Assembly (NCBI GenBank): GCA_031423755.1
Contig: JANPGC010000018.1
Location: forward strand, 1 to 8,403
Direction of reading: 5' to 3'
Length of the DNA stretch: 8,403 bases
DNA from: JANMEX01 sp031423755
GTDB taxonomy: Bacteria; Pseudomonadota; Alphaproteobacteria; Rhizobiales; Rhizobiaceae
In this document: positions 1 to 6,812 of the stretch, one piece after another
How positions within the stretch are numbered: the first letter of the stretch is position 1
Layout of the letters: every line of letters starts with the position of its first letter
The notes under the pieces: generated by a model
What the model was told of the DNA's origin: nothing
Databases searched by the model: none
The model's input: the letters and a program-made list of their open reading frames with translations, nothing else
Position numbers and translations under genes: made by a program

Positions 1-539
1 CCCGCCGCACCGGCCGGCAGGATTGCCAGCGAGCCATAACGGAATGTCTCGTCCGGCACTTCCGCGTCAAACACACCGACACTGCCGACGATGACATTGT
101 TCTGGTGCAAAATCCCTGCCGCATCCGCGCGGACCGGACCAGATGCCAAATTGATCTGTACGGGTGATCCGCCTTGATCAAGCACAGCATCACCATCTAG
201 GCTGACAAGGTTTCCGTCTGAATCGATCTGGAACCTGCCGTCTCGTGTCACCGCTTCCCCAGCTGCGGTTTGAACGAGAAACCATCCCGATCCGTTTATC
301 GCAAAATCGAGTTGATTGCCCGTCTCGGCCAACGGACCCTGCTTGCCCGACAACGAGGCAAGCCCCGGTGTCACATAGGAGACGGCTGACCTTGACAGTT
401 TGTCCATCTCTTCGGAGAATTTGATGCCGACTTCGCGAAATCCGGTCGTGTTGCTGTTGGCGATATTGTCCGCAATTGTCGCCAGCCGCCTTTCACCGGC
501 AATCTGCGCTGAAAGGGCAACATGAAGCCCGGTGTCCAT
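1..539 (-). CDS. flgF: Flagellar proximal rod protein FlgF, N-terminal part (cut by window edge)
   Basis: FlgF is a structural protein of the proximal rod, the drive shaft that crosses the periplasm. About 179 codons are visible; family members have roughly 240-250 residues, so the C-terminus lies outside the window. The protein opens MDTGLHVALSAQ and carries the flagellar rod signature ANSNTTGFR at residues 27-35. A second family block, LAETGNQLDFAINGSGWF, lies at about 70-87, followed by the VTRDGRF type block at 97-103. The ATG at 539 was chosen because it sits one base after the TGA of the DUF1217 gene and gives the usual FlgF N-terminus. The ribosome site before it is weak, so translation is probably coupled to the upstream gene. 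FlgG is the nearest alternative, but the short N-terminus and the position beside DUF1217/motA match the rhizobial flgF arrangement. The order is seen; the role is family knowledge. Confidence 0.9.
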   Translation of the reverse strand, partial: MDTGLHVALSAQIAGERRLATIADNIANSNTTGFREVGIKFSEEMDKLSRSAVSYVTPGLASLSGKQGPLAETGNQLDFAINGSGWFLVQTAAGEAVTRDGRFQIDSDGNLVSLDGDAVLDQGGSPVQINLASGPVRADAAGILHQNNVIVGSVGVFDAEVPDETFRYGSLAILPAGAA

Positions 540-540
540 C

Positions 541-1320
541 TCAGACCCGCGTCCTGATTTTTGCGAGTGATGCCATGAGCGCATCGGACACGCCCGCTTG
601 GCCGGTCTGTCCAAACAACGATGCAACCCCGCCGACACTCTGCCGGCCGTTGTCAACGTCCCAAAGTGTCGTGAACCGCTTGATGAATTGGTTGAGCTTG
701 GCAGGATCCCTGAAATCCGCCAGATCAACACGGCTTTCGAGCGTTTGAATTTGCTTGTCGATGTTCACAAGTGAGAAGACATCGGGCAAACGAAGCGCCG
801 TTTTGACAACCTCATTCAGCGCCCTGTCTGCCAATATCTCGGTAACCGAGGTAAGCTTCGAGGCGTTGCGCTGAAAGTAAAGCGCGAGGCGTACGCCCTC
901 ATTGTCGCTGCCTGCCTGGGTCTCAAGCGATTGGCGGACATACTTGTCCACGACGCCCTTCTGAACAGAGTCAAATGCCGTCGTCGCCGCGCCATAACGT
1001 TTGAAATCAAATGCCTTGGCAAACTCGAGATAGCGCTTGTCTGCGAGCTTGTTGACAAACGCATCCGGTGCGTCCTGGCCCTCATTGAGGACCTTGCGGA
1101 CAAACGCTTTCGCATAAGCCATGTCCTGCAAACCGAACGCCGACATGGCAAAAGTCAAAAGCCGCCTGTCAGACACAAACGCGTCAACCGTTTTGACCGA
1201 ACCGATTTTCTCCAGATAGTAATCCGCTTCCCGCTGGATCATCGGCTGCCTGCGCAGCACCGATTCAGACCGCTGCAAGTCGCGCGCGATCAGAGAATAA
1301 CTGGTGAAAGTGCTCGTCAT
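541..1320 (-). CDS. DUF1217 family protein, flagellar-cluster protein of unknown function
   Basis: This 259-residue protein begins MTSTFTSYSLIARDLQRS, the typical opening of the DUF1217 family found next to flgF in rhizobial flagellar clusters. It has no signal peptide and no membrane segment and looks mostly alpha-helical. Similar short blocks occur twice, around FAMSAFGLQDMAYAKAFVRKVL (58-79) and YLEFAKAFDFKRYG (97-110), which suggests repeated helical units. The biochemical role is unknown to me. Its constant place before flgF suggests a part in rod or hook assembly, export or assembly control, which is inference. The open frame extends upstream to 1548, but ATG 1320 is preferred: it has GAGG at 1329-1332 eight bases upstream, gives the family N-terminus, and avoids overlap with motA. 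It is followed after one base by flgF, so the two are an operon. Confidence 0.85.
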   Translation of the reverse strand: MTSTFTSYSLIARDLQRSESVLRRQPMIQREADYYLEKIGSVKTVDAFVSDRRLLTFAMSAFGLQDMAYAKAFVRKVLNEGQDAPDAFVNKLADKRYLEFAKAFDFKRYGAATTAFDSVQKGVVDKYVRQSLETQAGSDNEGVRLALYFQRNASKLTSVTEILADRALNEVVKTALRLPDVFSLVNIDKQIQTLESRVDLADFRDPAKLNQFIKRFTTLWDVDNGRQSVGGVASLFGQTGQAGVSDALMASLAKIRTRV

Positions 1321-1471
1321 CCACGTAACCTCATGATGAGCAACCTGCACTGCGTGGCTTGCGCGGAGCTTTTCACAAAACCATCCCGCTCTGGCGTCTG
1401 CAAGGACTTCAAGCCTCGCGCAAGTCTGACACCTTAGCCAATTCCTCTGCAGGCAACGGACACAGAGATTT
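1321..1471. promoter_or_regulatory. Divergent promoter region between the DUF1217-flgF and motA-flhB operons
   Basis: This 151-base spacer has no plausible gene and must hold the start signals of two divergent flagellar operons. No convincing -35/-10 pair could be fixed by eye. It contains the odd palindrome CTCATGATGAG at 1330-1340, the arms CCACG (1321-1325) and CGTGG (1353-1357), and the 12-mer CAACCTGCACTG at 1341-1352, which recurs before flgE. Control by the Rem-like activator encoded in this window is expected from the rhizobial hierarchy but is not shown by the sequence. Confidence 0.6.
1341..1352. repeat. 12-mer shared with the flgE upstream region, copy 1
   Basis: CAACCTGCACTG occurs here and again at 8321-8332, each time in a spacer in front of flagellar genes. 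Here it is followed by CGTGG, in the second copy by TGG. It begins 20 bases before the DUF1217 start on the minus strand and lies about 120 bases before motA. It could be a regulator site or chance. Confidence 0.35.
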
Positions 1472-2329
1472 ATGGGAATAATTATCGGTCTGGTCATGAC
1501 CCTTGGTTGCGTGCTTGGCGGCTTCATGGCCATGGGCGGGCACGTCATGGTTCTGTTTCAACCCTGGGAGTTCGTCATTATCGGCGGTGCTTCCATCGGC
1601 ACATTTCTGATCGCCAATCCGATTGCCGTGGTGAAGGATTCAGGCAAGGGTTTTGTAGAAGCAATCAAGAATTCGGTTCCCAAGGAAAAGGACTATCTCG
1701 ACCTCCTTGGTCTCATCTACAGCCTCCTCAAAGCGCTGAAAGAGCGGCCCAAGAACGAGGTGGAAACCCACATAGACAACCCGCAGGAATCGTCGATTTT
1801 TCAGGCCTATCCACGCGTGCTCAATCAGGTCGGCCTGCGCAATTTCATTTGCGACTATTGCCGCCTCATAATGGTCGGCAACGCCCGGCCGCATGAAGTT
1901 GAGGCCCTGATGGAGGAAGAAATCCATACAATCCGCCATGACAAGCTGAAGGCCTACCATGCGCTTCAAGCGGTCAGCGATGGCCTGCCAGCCCTTGGGA
2001 TTGTTGCAGCAGTGTTGGGTGTCGTCAAAGCCATGGGCCACATTGACGCCTCGCCGGAAGTGCTTGGCGGGCTGATTGGAGCGGCGCTCGTCGGGACCTT
2101 CTTTGGCATCTTCATGTCCTATTCGGTAATCGGACCCGTCGCCACCAAGATCAAGGTGGTGCGAGAGAAGAACCTTCGTGAGTATTTCGTCGCCAAGCAG
2201 GCCTTGATTGCTCACATGAATGGCTCACTGCCGCAGATCGCGCTCGAGTTTGGCCGCAAAGCCATCTCCGCCTATGATCGCCCGACGTTGGACGCCGTCG
2301 AACAAGCCACCATGAATGCAAGCGCATGA
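1472..2329 (+). CDS. motA: Flagellar stator protein MotA
   Basis: MotA is the inner-membrane stator subunit that, with MotB, forms the proton channel and pushes on FliG. The protein has 285 residues (E. coli 295) and four membrane segments at about 2-20, 34-50, 171-189 and 198-220. A large cytoplasmic loop (about 51-170) lies between segments 2 and 3. The two functional prolines of E. coli MotA fall at identical numbers, P173 (DGLPALG) and P222 (IGPVATK). The loop block ETHIDNPQESSIF contains E98, matching E. coli E98. The residue at 90 is Lys rather than Arg, with R92 close by. The start ATG gives the family N-terminus MGIIIGLVMTLGCVLGGF; the ribosome site (GAGAT) is weak. It is the first gene of the operon and overlaps fliM by four bases. 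Its partner motB is not in the window, as in rhizobia, where motB is encoded separately. Confidence 0.97.
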   Translation: MGIIIGLVMTLGCVLGGFMAMGGHVMVLFQPWEFVIIGGASIGTFLIANPIAVVKDSGKGFVEAIKNSVPKEKDYLDLLGLIYSLLKALKERPKNEVETHIDNPQESSIFQAYPRVLNQVGLRNFICDYCRLIMVGNARPHEVEALMEEEIHTIRHDKLKAYHALQAVSDGLPALGIVAAVLGVVKAMGHIDASPEVLGGLIGAALVGTFFGIFMSYSVIGPVATKIKVVREKNLREYFVAKQALIAHMNGSLPQIALEFGRKAISAYDRPTLDAVEQATMNASA

Positions 2330-3264
2330 AAGCATTGGAAAACACTGCGGGTCAGGTCATTCACCCTGTTGTCTGGGCCGATATTCTGGCCCGGGAACAC
2401 GACGGCGAAGACATGCTCTCCGGATATGAGCATGCTGTCGGAGCAACGGTTTCAAGCTTGACGGCCGTCCTCTTTGGCAACCAAATCACGATCAAACTCG
2501 GCGCCTATGGGGCCAGGGTTCTGTCATCATCTGATTGGCAGACGGAGGCCACAGCTTCAGCCGCCGTCATTGAGTTTTTCTCTGCCGATAAAGAAACTCC
2601 ATGCGCTGCACTGGCGCTGACGGGCCACCTCATAGACGTTTCCTTGGCTGCTTACCTTGGGTCCGTGGCACCGTTTGAACCAGTGGAGCGGCTATGTGGC
2701 GTCAGCGGCATGGAGTTGCGCTACATCGAACACATCGCCCCCGCGGTCATGGCAGCGCTCCAGCCGCTCTCGAACTTGAAGCTCGTCACACACCGTGTTT
2801 GCCTTGGCGCGGACTGGCAGGCATCGCAATCCCATGACCTGTGCGTGGCGAGCGTGGCAATGGCGCAATCGCCGGAGTCAGGGCTCTTGTCTGTCGCCAT
2901 CTCCAAGCGTGTTCTTGATGACAAATCAGAGCAGGCCAAGCGCGCGCACGCGGTTGTCTACGCCGCAGCCAACTCGAAAGTTCTGGAAATTGGCAGGACC
3001 AAGGTCAAAGTGGACGTACTTGTCCGCGCAACTGATTTGACACTGGAGCGCATTCGCTCGCTTAGTGAAGGCGATGTAATTGGCATGGATTCAGCAGGCC
3101 TCAATGGGGCCCGCGCTGTGGCAAGAGGGCAAGACATGTTCACGGGACAGATCGGCCGTTCAGGGGGCACCTATTCAATCCGGGTAACGGAAACGGGCAA
3201 GACAGCATCAAGGGCCGCTGTATCTGCGCTTGCAAATCATTATGAATCGAGAGCCGCAAAATGA
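2326..3264 (+). CDS. fliM: Flagellar motor switch protein FliM (divergent)
   Basis: FliM is the middle component of the cytoplasmic C-ring. It links FliG to FliN and in model bacteria receives CheY-P. This 312-residue protein is a diverged member. The C-terminal SpoA fold is recognisable at about 225-290 (TKVKVDVLVRATDLTLERIR, then GDVIGMD). The middle CheC-like region, about 35-220, is weakly conserved. I see neither the N-terminal CheY-P-binding motif of enteric FliM (LSQxEIDALL type) nor a clear GGxG loop for FliG contact. Identification therefore rests on the SpoA domain, the length and the position between motA and fliN. Its ATG overlaps the motA stop as ATGA with no good ribosome site, so translational coupling to motA is likely. 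It overlaps fliN in the same way. Confidence 0.9.
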   Translation: MKALENTAGQVIHPVVWADILAREHDGEDMLSGYEHAVGATVSSLTAVLFGNQITIKLGAYGARVLSSSDWQTEATASAAVIEFFSADKETPCAALALTGHLIDVSLAAYLGSVAPFEPVERLCGVSGMELRYIEHIAPAVMAALQPLSNLKLVTHRVCLGADWQASQSHDLCVASVAMAQSPESGLLSVAISKRVLDDKSEQAKRAHAVVYAAANSKVLEIGRTKVKVDVLVRATDLTLERIRSLSEGDVIGMDSAGLNGARAVARGQDMFTGQIGRSGGTYSIRVTETGKTASRAAVSALANHYESRAAK

Positions 3265-3677
3265 CCACGACGGCAGCCGCTCAAGACCCGCACGGCGCGG
3301 CAAACGCGGTGCTTGCCAATTTGCCTGAGGAAGCCGAGCGAGAGTTGAACCTTGCGATCGAAGAGTTGCGCGGAATATCGAGCCGTGCGAGCGGCGCCGA
3401 CCCTGTCAGAGCGTCTGGAACTTCCGCCACGATGGGAGCCGGCAGTGGAGCCGCGCTGCAAATTCCGCTGGAGGTCAATGTGATCTTGGGATCGACCGAG
3501 CTTAGCCTGGCGGAGCTCTCAGTCCTGAAGATTGGTTCCATGCTCAAACTTGACCGGATTGTTGGCGAGCCGCTCGATCTGGTCGTCAACGGCATCAGGA
3601 TCGCCAGAGGCGAACTGGTTGTCGCCGACAAGGAGTCAAACAAATTCAGCTTTCGCATATCAAGCGTGATTGCTTGA
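3261..3677 (+). CDS. fliN: Flagellar motor switch protein FliN
   Basis: FliN forms the membrane-distal rim of the C-ring and helps deliver export substrates. The protein has 138 residues (E. coli 137). Residues 1-65 are an Ala/Ser/Gly-rich, poorly conserved region with a short acidic helix (about 20-40). Residues 67-137 are a complete SpoA domain: IPLEVNVILGSTELSLAEL, then LKIGSMLKLDRIVGEPLDLVV, NGIRIARGELVVADKE and FSFRISSVI, all classic FliN blocks. It starts in an ATGA overlap with fliM, preceded by a modest GAGAG ribosome site. Confidence 0.96.
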   Translation: MTTTAAAQDPHGAANAVLANLPEEAERELNLAIEELRGISSRASGADPVRASGTSATMGAGSGAALQIPLEVNVILGSTELSLAELSVLKIGSMLKLDRIVGEPLDLVVNGIRIARGELVVADKESNKFSFRISSVIA

Positions 3678-3699
3678 TCCAGACAATTGGCTTTCACAA

Positions 3700-4692
3700 A
3701 TGGAACACCAAAGCAAATACTCCGCCGCACAAATGGCCGTGGCAGTTGTCATCGCCACTGAGAAGCCGCTGGTTGCGGAGGTGCTGAAATTTCTGGCAAA
3801 GTCAGACGTTGACGCGCTCTTGGCAAACGCAAGGTCCATGAAAAAAATCGATCAACAGGACCTGCAAGTCATTTTCGCGCAGTTTGAGAAAGAGTTTGTC
3901 GATGGCGTCGGAATTCTGAACTCATTCGATCAGCTGAGCGAAGCCGTTTCGCAAAACACGTCTTTCGCCCAGGAGCCAGATGAATCCAGCCAGACCGGAC
4001 CCGCTCAAAAATCGGCATGGGACCTCGTTCTGTGCGCCGAACCTCAAGAAGTTGCCGACTATCTCGCCAGCGAGAACGTGCAGGCCGCCGCTTATGTACT
4101 ATCGCAAATGCCCCCATCGCGGACGTCGGAAATCATCGCCCTCATGGGCCGCGCTGCCGCATTGCCATTGCTGGCGCGCCTGATGGACATCACTGACGTT
4201 GCGCCAGTGGCAAAGGAATTTGTTGAAAGCGCACTCATCGCCAAATTTGCGCAGGGCAAGCCAGCCAAATCAAAAAACTCAGGGGCAGGTGTTGCCGCCA
4301 TTCTCAACGAAATGAATCAACAGGACTCCGAATCCTATTTGAACGAAATGACAGGCATGCTCCCGGCCGAAGCCATGCACGGCATAAAGTCGATGCTGTT
4401 CCGGTTTGAGGACATCCCCAATCTCGATCAGTCTGCGCGAGCCACCGTGTTTGATCTGGTGCCGATTGACATGCTCACGCTGGCTTTGCGTGACGCGACG
4501 CCTCCGCTAATTGAAGCCGCGCTGTCCAGTATTGGCCAGCGGTCGCGCCGGATGATTGAGAGTGATTTGCGCTCCAAAACTCCGGCGCGCCCCACCGACA
4601 TATCCAAGGCTCGCAAATTGATCGTCGCCGAAGTCATGCGTCTGGCAGGCGAAGGACTTATCGAACTCTCCGCCGCTCCACTCGCCGCCTGA
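3700..4692 (+). CDS. fliG: Flagellar motor switch protein FliG
   Basis: FliG sits at the top of the C-ring, binds the FliF MS-ring with its N-terminus and meets MotA with its C-terminal domain. With the ATG at 3700 the protein has 330 residues (E. coli 331). The torque-domain charges then fall on the E. coli numbers: R264 (ALRDAT), R281 (GQRSRR), D289 (ESDL) and R297 (TPARP). Position 288 is Ser instead of Asp, and R264 replaces Lys. The middle-domain EHPQ motif appears as a reduced EPQ (114-116). A TTG at 3670 would add ten residues and overlap fliN by eight bases. The ATG is preferred because of the length and residue match and because MEHQSKYSAAQMAVAVV resembles family starts; neither start has a clear ribosome site. 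The spacing to fliN is 22 bases and to flhB 15 bases. Confidence 0.93.
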   Translation: MEHQSKYSAAQMAVAVVIATEKPLVAEVLKFLAKSDVDALLANARSMKKIDQQDLQVIFAQFEKEFVDGVGILNSFDQLSEAVSQNTSFAQEPDESSQTGPAQKSAWDLVLCAEPQEVADYLASENVQAAAYVLSQMPPSRTSEIIALMGRAAALPLLARLMDITDVAPVAKEFVESALIAKFAQGKPAKSKNSGAGVAAILNEMNQQDSESYLNEMTGMLPAEAMHGIKSMLFRFEDIPNLDQSARATVFDLVPIDMLTLALRDATPPLIEAALSSIGQRSRRMIESDLRSKTPARPTDISKARKLIVAEVMRLAGEGLIELSAAPLAA

Positions 4693-4707
4693 CGCCACGG
4701 CCACGCT

Positions 4708-5760
4708 TTGGAAGACTCTGACAAGGACAGCAAAACCGAAAGCCCGACTGAAAAGCGCGTGAACGATTCACTTGACGAAGGCAATGTGCCATTTTCTCGT
4801 GAGGTTCCGCTGGTTGCTTCAATACTGGCCTTCTGGGCGTGTTATTCATCATTCGGCAACGCGGACATTCTCGAAATATCAAAAATTCTTCACGCCGTCG
4901 TTGAATCAAATGTCGGTGAGGAGCCGGTCTCCAATCCGGAAATTTTCAGCATGGTCCGGCGCTTGTTTTCCGGCATTGCAATTGTATTGACACCGTTTTT
5001 TGCGGCTTTGATCATATCAGGCTTGGTATCCTCAATTCTTCAAAATCAACCAAGGCTCATAGCAAGCCGGATAGTGCCAAAGTTATCGAGGATATCGCCT
5101 GCCACTGGCTGGAAGCGGCTGAATTCGTCGAAAAACTATTTCGATTTCCTCAAGTCGCTGATGAAAGTCGCGCTTTTCCTTTCGATCTTCTCATTTCAAA
5201 CGCAAGCCACAATCAGGGAAGTGACAATGATGGTCCGCAAAAGCGCTGACGCCGCGCCGGTGGCCATCGCATCGTTGATTTCGCAGATGATTGCCGCCGT
5301 CTGCATGGCCGCTGTCGCCGTTGCAGTGGTGGATCTTGTTTGGCAACGAAGGAATTGGCTGAACGATTTGAAAATGACGCTGCAGCAGGTCAAGGACGAG
5401 ATCAAGCAGGCCGAAGGCGATCCCATTGTCAAAAGCCGGTTGCGATCGCTTGGCAGAAGCCGTGCGCGCAACCGCATGATGAAGTCAGTGCCAACGGCAA
5501 CACTGATAATTGCCAATCCGACGCACATCGCCATCGCGCTGCGTTACGACCGCGCACGGGATGCAGCGCCGGTGGTTGTGGCGATGGGTGCCGATTTGAT
5601 CGCGCTGCGCATTCGCGAAATCGCCTCCGAACATGCCGTTCCTGTGTTTGAACAGATCGAACTTGCGCGCTCGCTGTTTAAGGTTGTCAGGGTGGATCAG
5701 ATCATTCCGCAAAATTTCTATCAGGCGCTCGCCGTGCTGATCCGTGAGATCGAGCGTTGA
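4708..5760 (+). CDS. flhB: Flagellar export-gate switch protein FlhB
   Basis: FlhB is an inner-membrane component of the flagellar type III export apparatus. Its cytoplasmic domain self-cleaves and switches export from rod/hook to filament substrates. The protein has 350 residues. The N-terminus DKDSKTESPTEKRVNDSLDEGNVPFSREVP is characteristic. Four membrane segments lie at about 33-48, 88-111, 150-166 and 185-211. The linker KDEIKQAEGDPIVKSRLRSL (229-248) and the autocleavage motif NPTH at 270-273 are intact, followed by the APVVVAMGADLIALRIREIA block. The start must be TTG 4708: the TGA of fliG lies in the same frame, only this TTG occurs between it and the conserved N-terminus, and the next Met is residue 82. 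There is no recognisable ribosome site, which suggests reinitiation after fliG. It is the last gene of the operon. Confidence 0.95.
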   Translation: MEDSDKDSKTESPTEKRVNDSLDEGNVPFSREVPLVASILAFWACYSSFGNADILEISKILHAVVESNVGEEPVSNPEIFSMVRRLFSGIAIVLTPFFAALIISGLVSSILQNQPRLIASRIVPKLSRISPATGWKRLNSSKNYFDFLKSLMKVALFLSIFSFQTQATIREVTMMVRKSADAAPVAIASLISQMIAAVCMAAVAVAVVDLVWQRRNWLNDLKMTLQQVKDEIKQAEGDPIVKSRLRSLGRSRARNRMMKSVPTATLIIANPTHIAIALRYDRARDAAPVVVAMGADLIALRIREIASEHAVPVFEQIELARSLFKVVRVDQIIPQNFYQALAVLIREIER

Positions 5761-5848
5761 AATCATCTCGACGGTGCGCATTTCTGGCTTTGTCAAACAA
5801 CGACGCCGCCTCTTCAATCGCCGGTCAATTGGCCAGGCTTGGATTGGT
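5761..5848. other. Convergent spacer between flhB and the flagellin gene
   Basis: These 88 bases separate the converging ends of flhB and the flagellin gene. I see no GC-rich hairpin followed by a T-run on either strand, only weak imperfect palindromes such as GGTCAATTGGCC. Transcripts may end Rho-dependently or run antisense into each other. No gene is visible. Confidence 0.5.
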
Positions 5849-6766
5849 CTACTGGAACAGCGCCAATATGTTCTGAGCCGAAGCATTGGCAATCGACAGT
5901 GCCTGAATTCCGAGTTGCTGCTGTGTCTGCAACGCTTGCAGGCGCGTGGATTCCTTTGAGATATCAGCGTCCACCAAAGTCCCGATACCCAGCTCAATGG
6001 AGTCGAGCAACGTTTTCACAAAATCATTTTGTATCGAGATACGTTTCTTCACCGCCCCGGTCTCAGACGTTGATGATGCGAGCTGTGCCAGCTTCGCGTC
6101 CACTGCGGAAATCATGTCGTCAATATCCGTATTGTCCACCCCCGCAGCGGTGACGTCGAGCGTTGTCAGCGAGACAGTCAGTGCGCCAGCGCCAGTGGTG
6201 GTGAACACGCTGTCCGCAATTCCGGATTGGTTGGCATCGTCAAACAATTCCAGCGCCGAGGTGTCAATGTCAATTGTCTCTACCCAGACGCCGGTCGTTG
6301 TCCGCGTGAATGAAGACACGATCGATTTGACCTGCACATAGTCCGGACTTGCGGAATCGACCGACAGCCAGTTCTCTCCGGAGAACGAGGCCGAATCTGC
6401 AATCGAACGCAGCTGATCCTGCAGCGAGCTGATTTCATCCTGAATTTTCGTCCGGTCCACACCGGGTTCACGCGCGGCGACAATCTTGGATTTGATCTCG
6501 TCGACGACATCAATCGCGCTGTTGAGTGCGGTGTAGGTCACATCGATCTTTGCCGATCCAAGCCCAAGTGCGTCTTGCACAGTCGACAGCGCCTTGAAGT
6601 CCGACCGCATCGTTGTTGCGATCGCCCAGTACGCGGCATTGTCCTTGGCCTCAGCGACCCTGTATCCTGTCGATATACGGCTCTGCACCTGTTGAAGTTC
6701 CGCATTGGTGTTCTGCAACGTGCGCAACGCCGTCATTGCTGATGCGTTTGTGTGTATGCTGCTCAT
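5849..6766 (-). CDS. fla: Flagellin (filament subunit), rhizobial type
   Basis: Flagellin is exported through the flagellar type III apparatus and polymerises into the filament. The 305-residue protein has the full family layout. The N-terminal D0/D1 helices (about 1-134) contain SSIHTNASAMTALRTL, SRISTGYRVAEAKDNAAYW, IATTMRSD, VQDALGLGSAKID and LRSIADSASFSGENWL. A short variable centre (about 135-225) is rich in Thr, Asp and Ser. The C-terminal D1/D0 helices (226-305) end QTQQQLGIQALSIANASAQNILALFQ. It has no Cys. The blocks match rhizobial flagellins rather than enteric FliC, which is much longer. A strong AAGGA lies eight bases before ATG 6766. It is downstream of the unknown membrane protein gene on the same strand, 46 bases away. 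Which rhizobial paralogue (flaA, B, C or D) it corresponds to cannot be decided, so the symbol is generic. Confidence 0.96.
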   Translation of the reverse strand: MSSIHTNASAMTALRTLQNTNAELQQVQSRISTGYRVAEAKDNAAYWAIATTMRSDFKALSTVQDALGLGSAKIDVTYTALNSAIDVVDEIKSKIVAAREPGVDRTKIQDEISSLQDQLRSIADSASFSGENWLSVDSASPDYVQVKSIVSSFTRTTTGVWVETIDIDTSALELFDDANQSGIADSVFTTTGAGALTVSLTTLDVTAAGVDNTDIDDMISAVDAKLAQLASSTSETGAVKKRISIQNDFVKTLLDSIELGIGTLVDADISKESTRLQALQTQQQLGIQALSIANASAQNILALFQ

Positions 6767-6774
6767 GTCGTTGA

Positions 6775-6779
6775 TCCTT
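6775..6779 (-). promoter_or_regulatory. Strong ribosome binding site of the flagellin gene
   Basis: AAGGA on the minus strand, eight bases before the flagellin ATG, is among the best Shine-Dalgarno matches in the window. It fits the high expression expected of a filament protein. The switch-operon genes have weak or no sites. Confidence 0.7.
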
Positions 6780-6812
6780 GGTCTGTCCAGCGGTGTCTAC
6801 GCATTGTGACTT

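Noticed and set aside
931..1437. Plus-strand open frame of 168 codons opposite DUF1217
   Set aside because: It is the antisense shadow of a recognised gene, with no family features and no matching neighbours.
1321..1548. Upstream extension of the DUF1217 open frame to 1548
   Set aside because: It would overlap the motA start, adds Cys/Arg-rich sequence unlike the family, and ATG 1320 has a good ribosome site and the expected N-terminus.
3670..3699. TTG start of fliG ten codons upstream
   Set aside because: It has a weak start and no ribosome site; the ATG at 3700 gives the family length and puts the torque residues at E. coli numbers. It cannot be fully excluded.
5761..5848. Bidirectional terminator between flhB and flagellin
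   Set aside because: No stable GC stem with a T-tract was found; only weak imperfect palindromes are present.
5946..6341. Plus-strand open frame of 131 codons opposite flagellin
   Set aside because: It is a Ser/Val-rich low-complexity shadow produced by the flagellin codon pattern.
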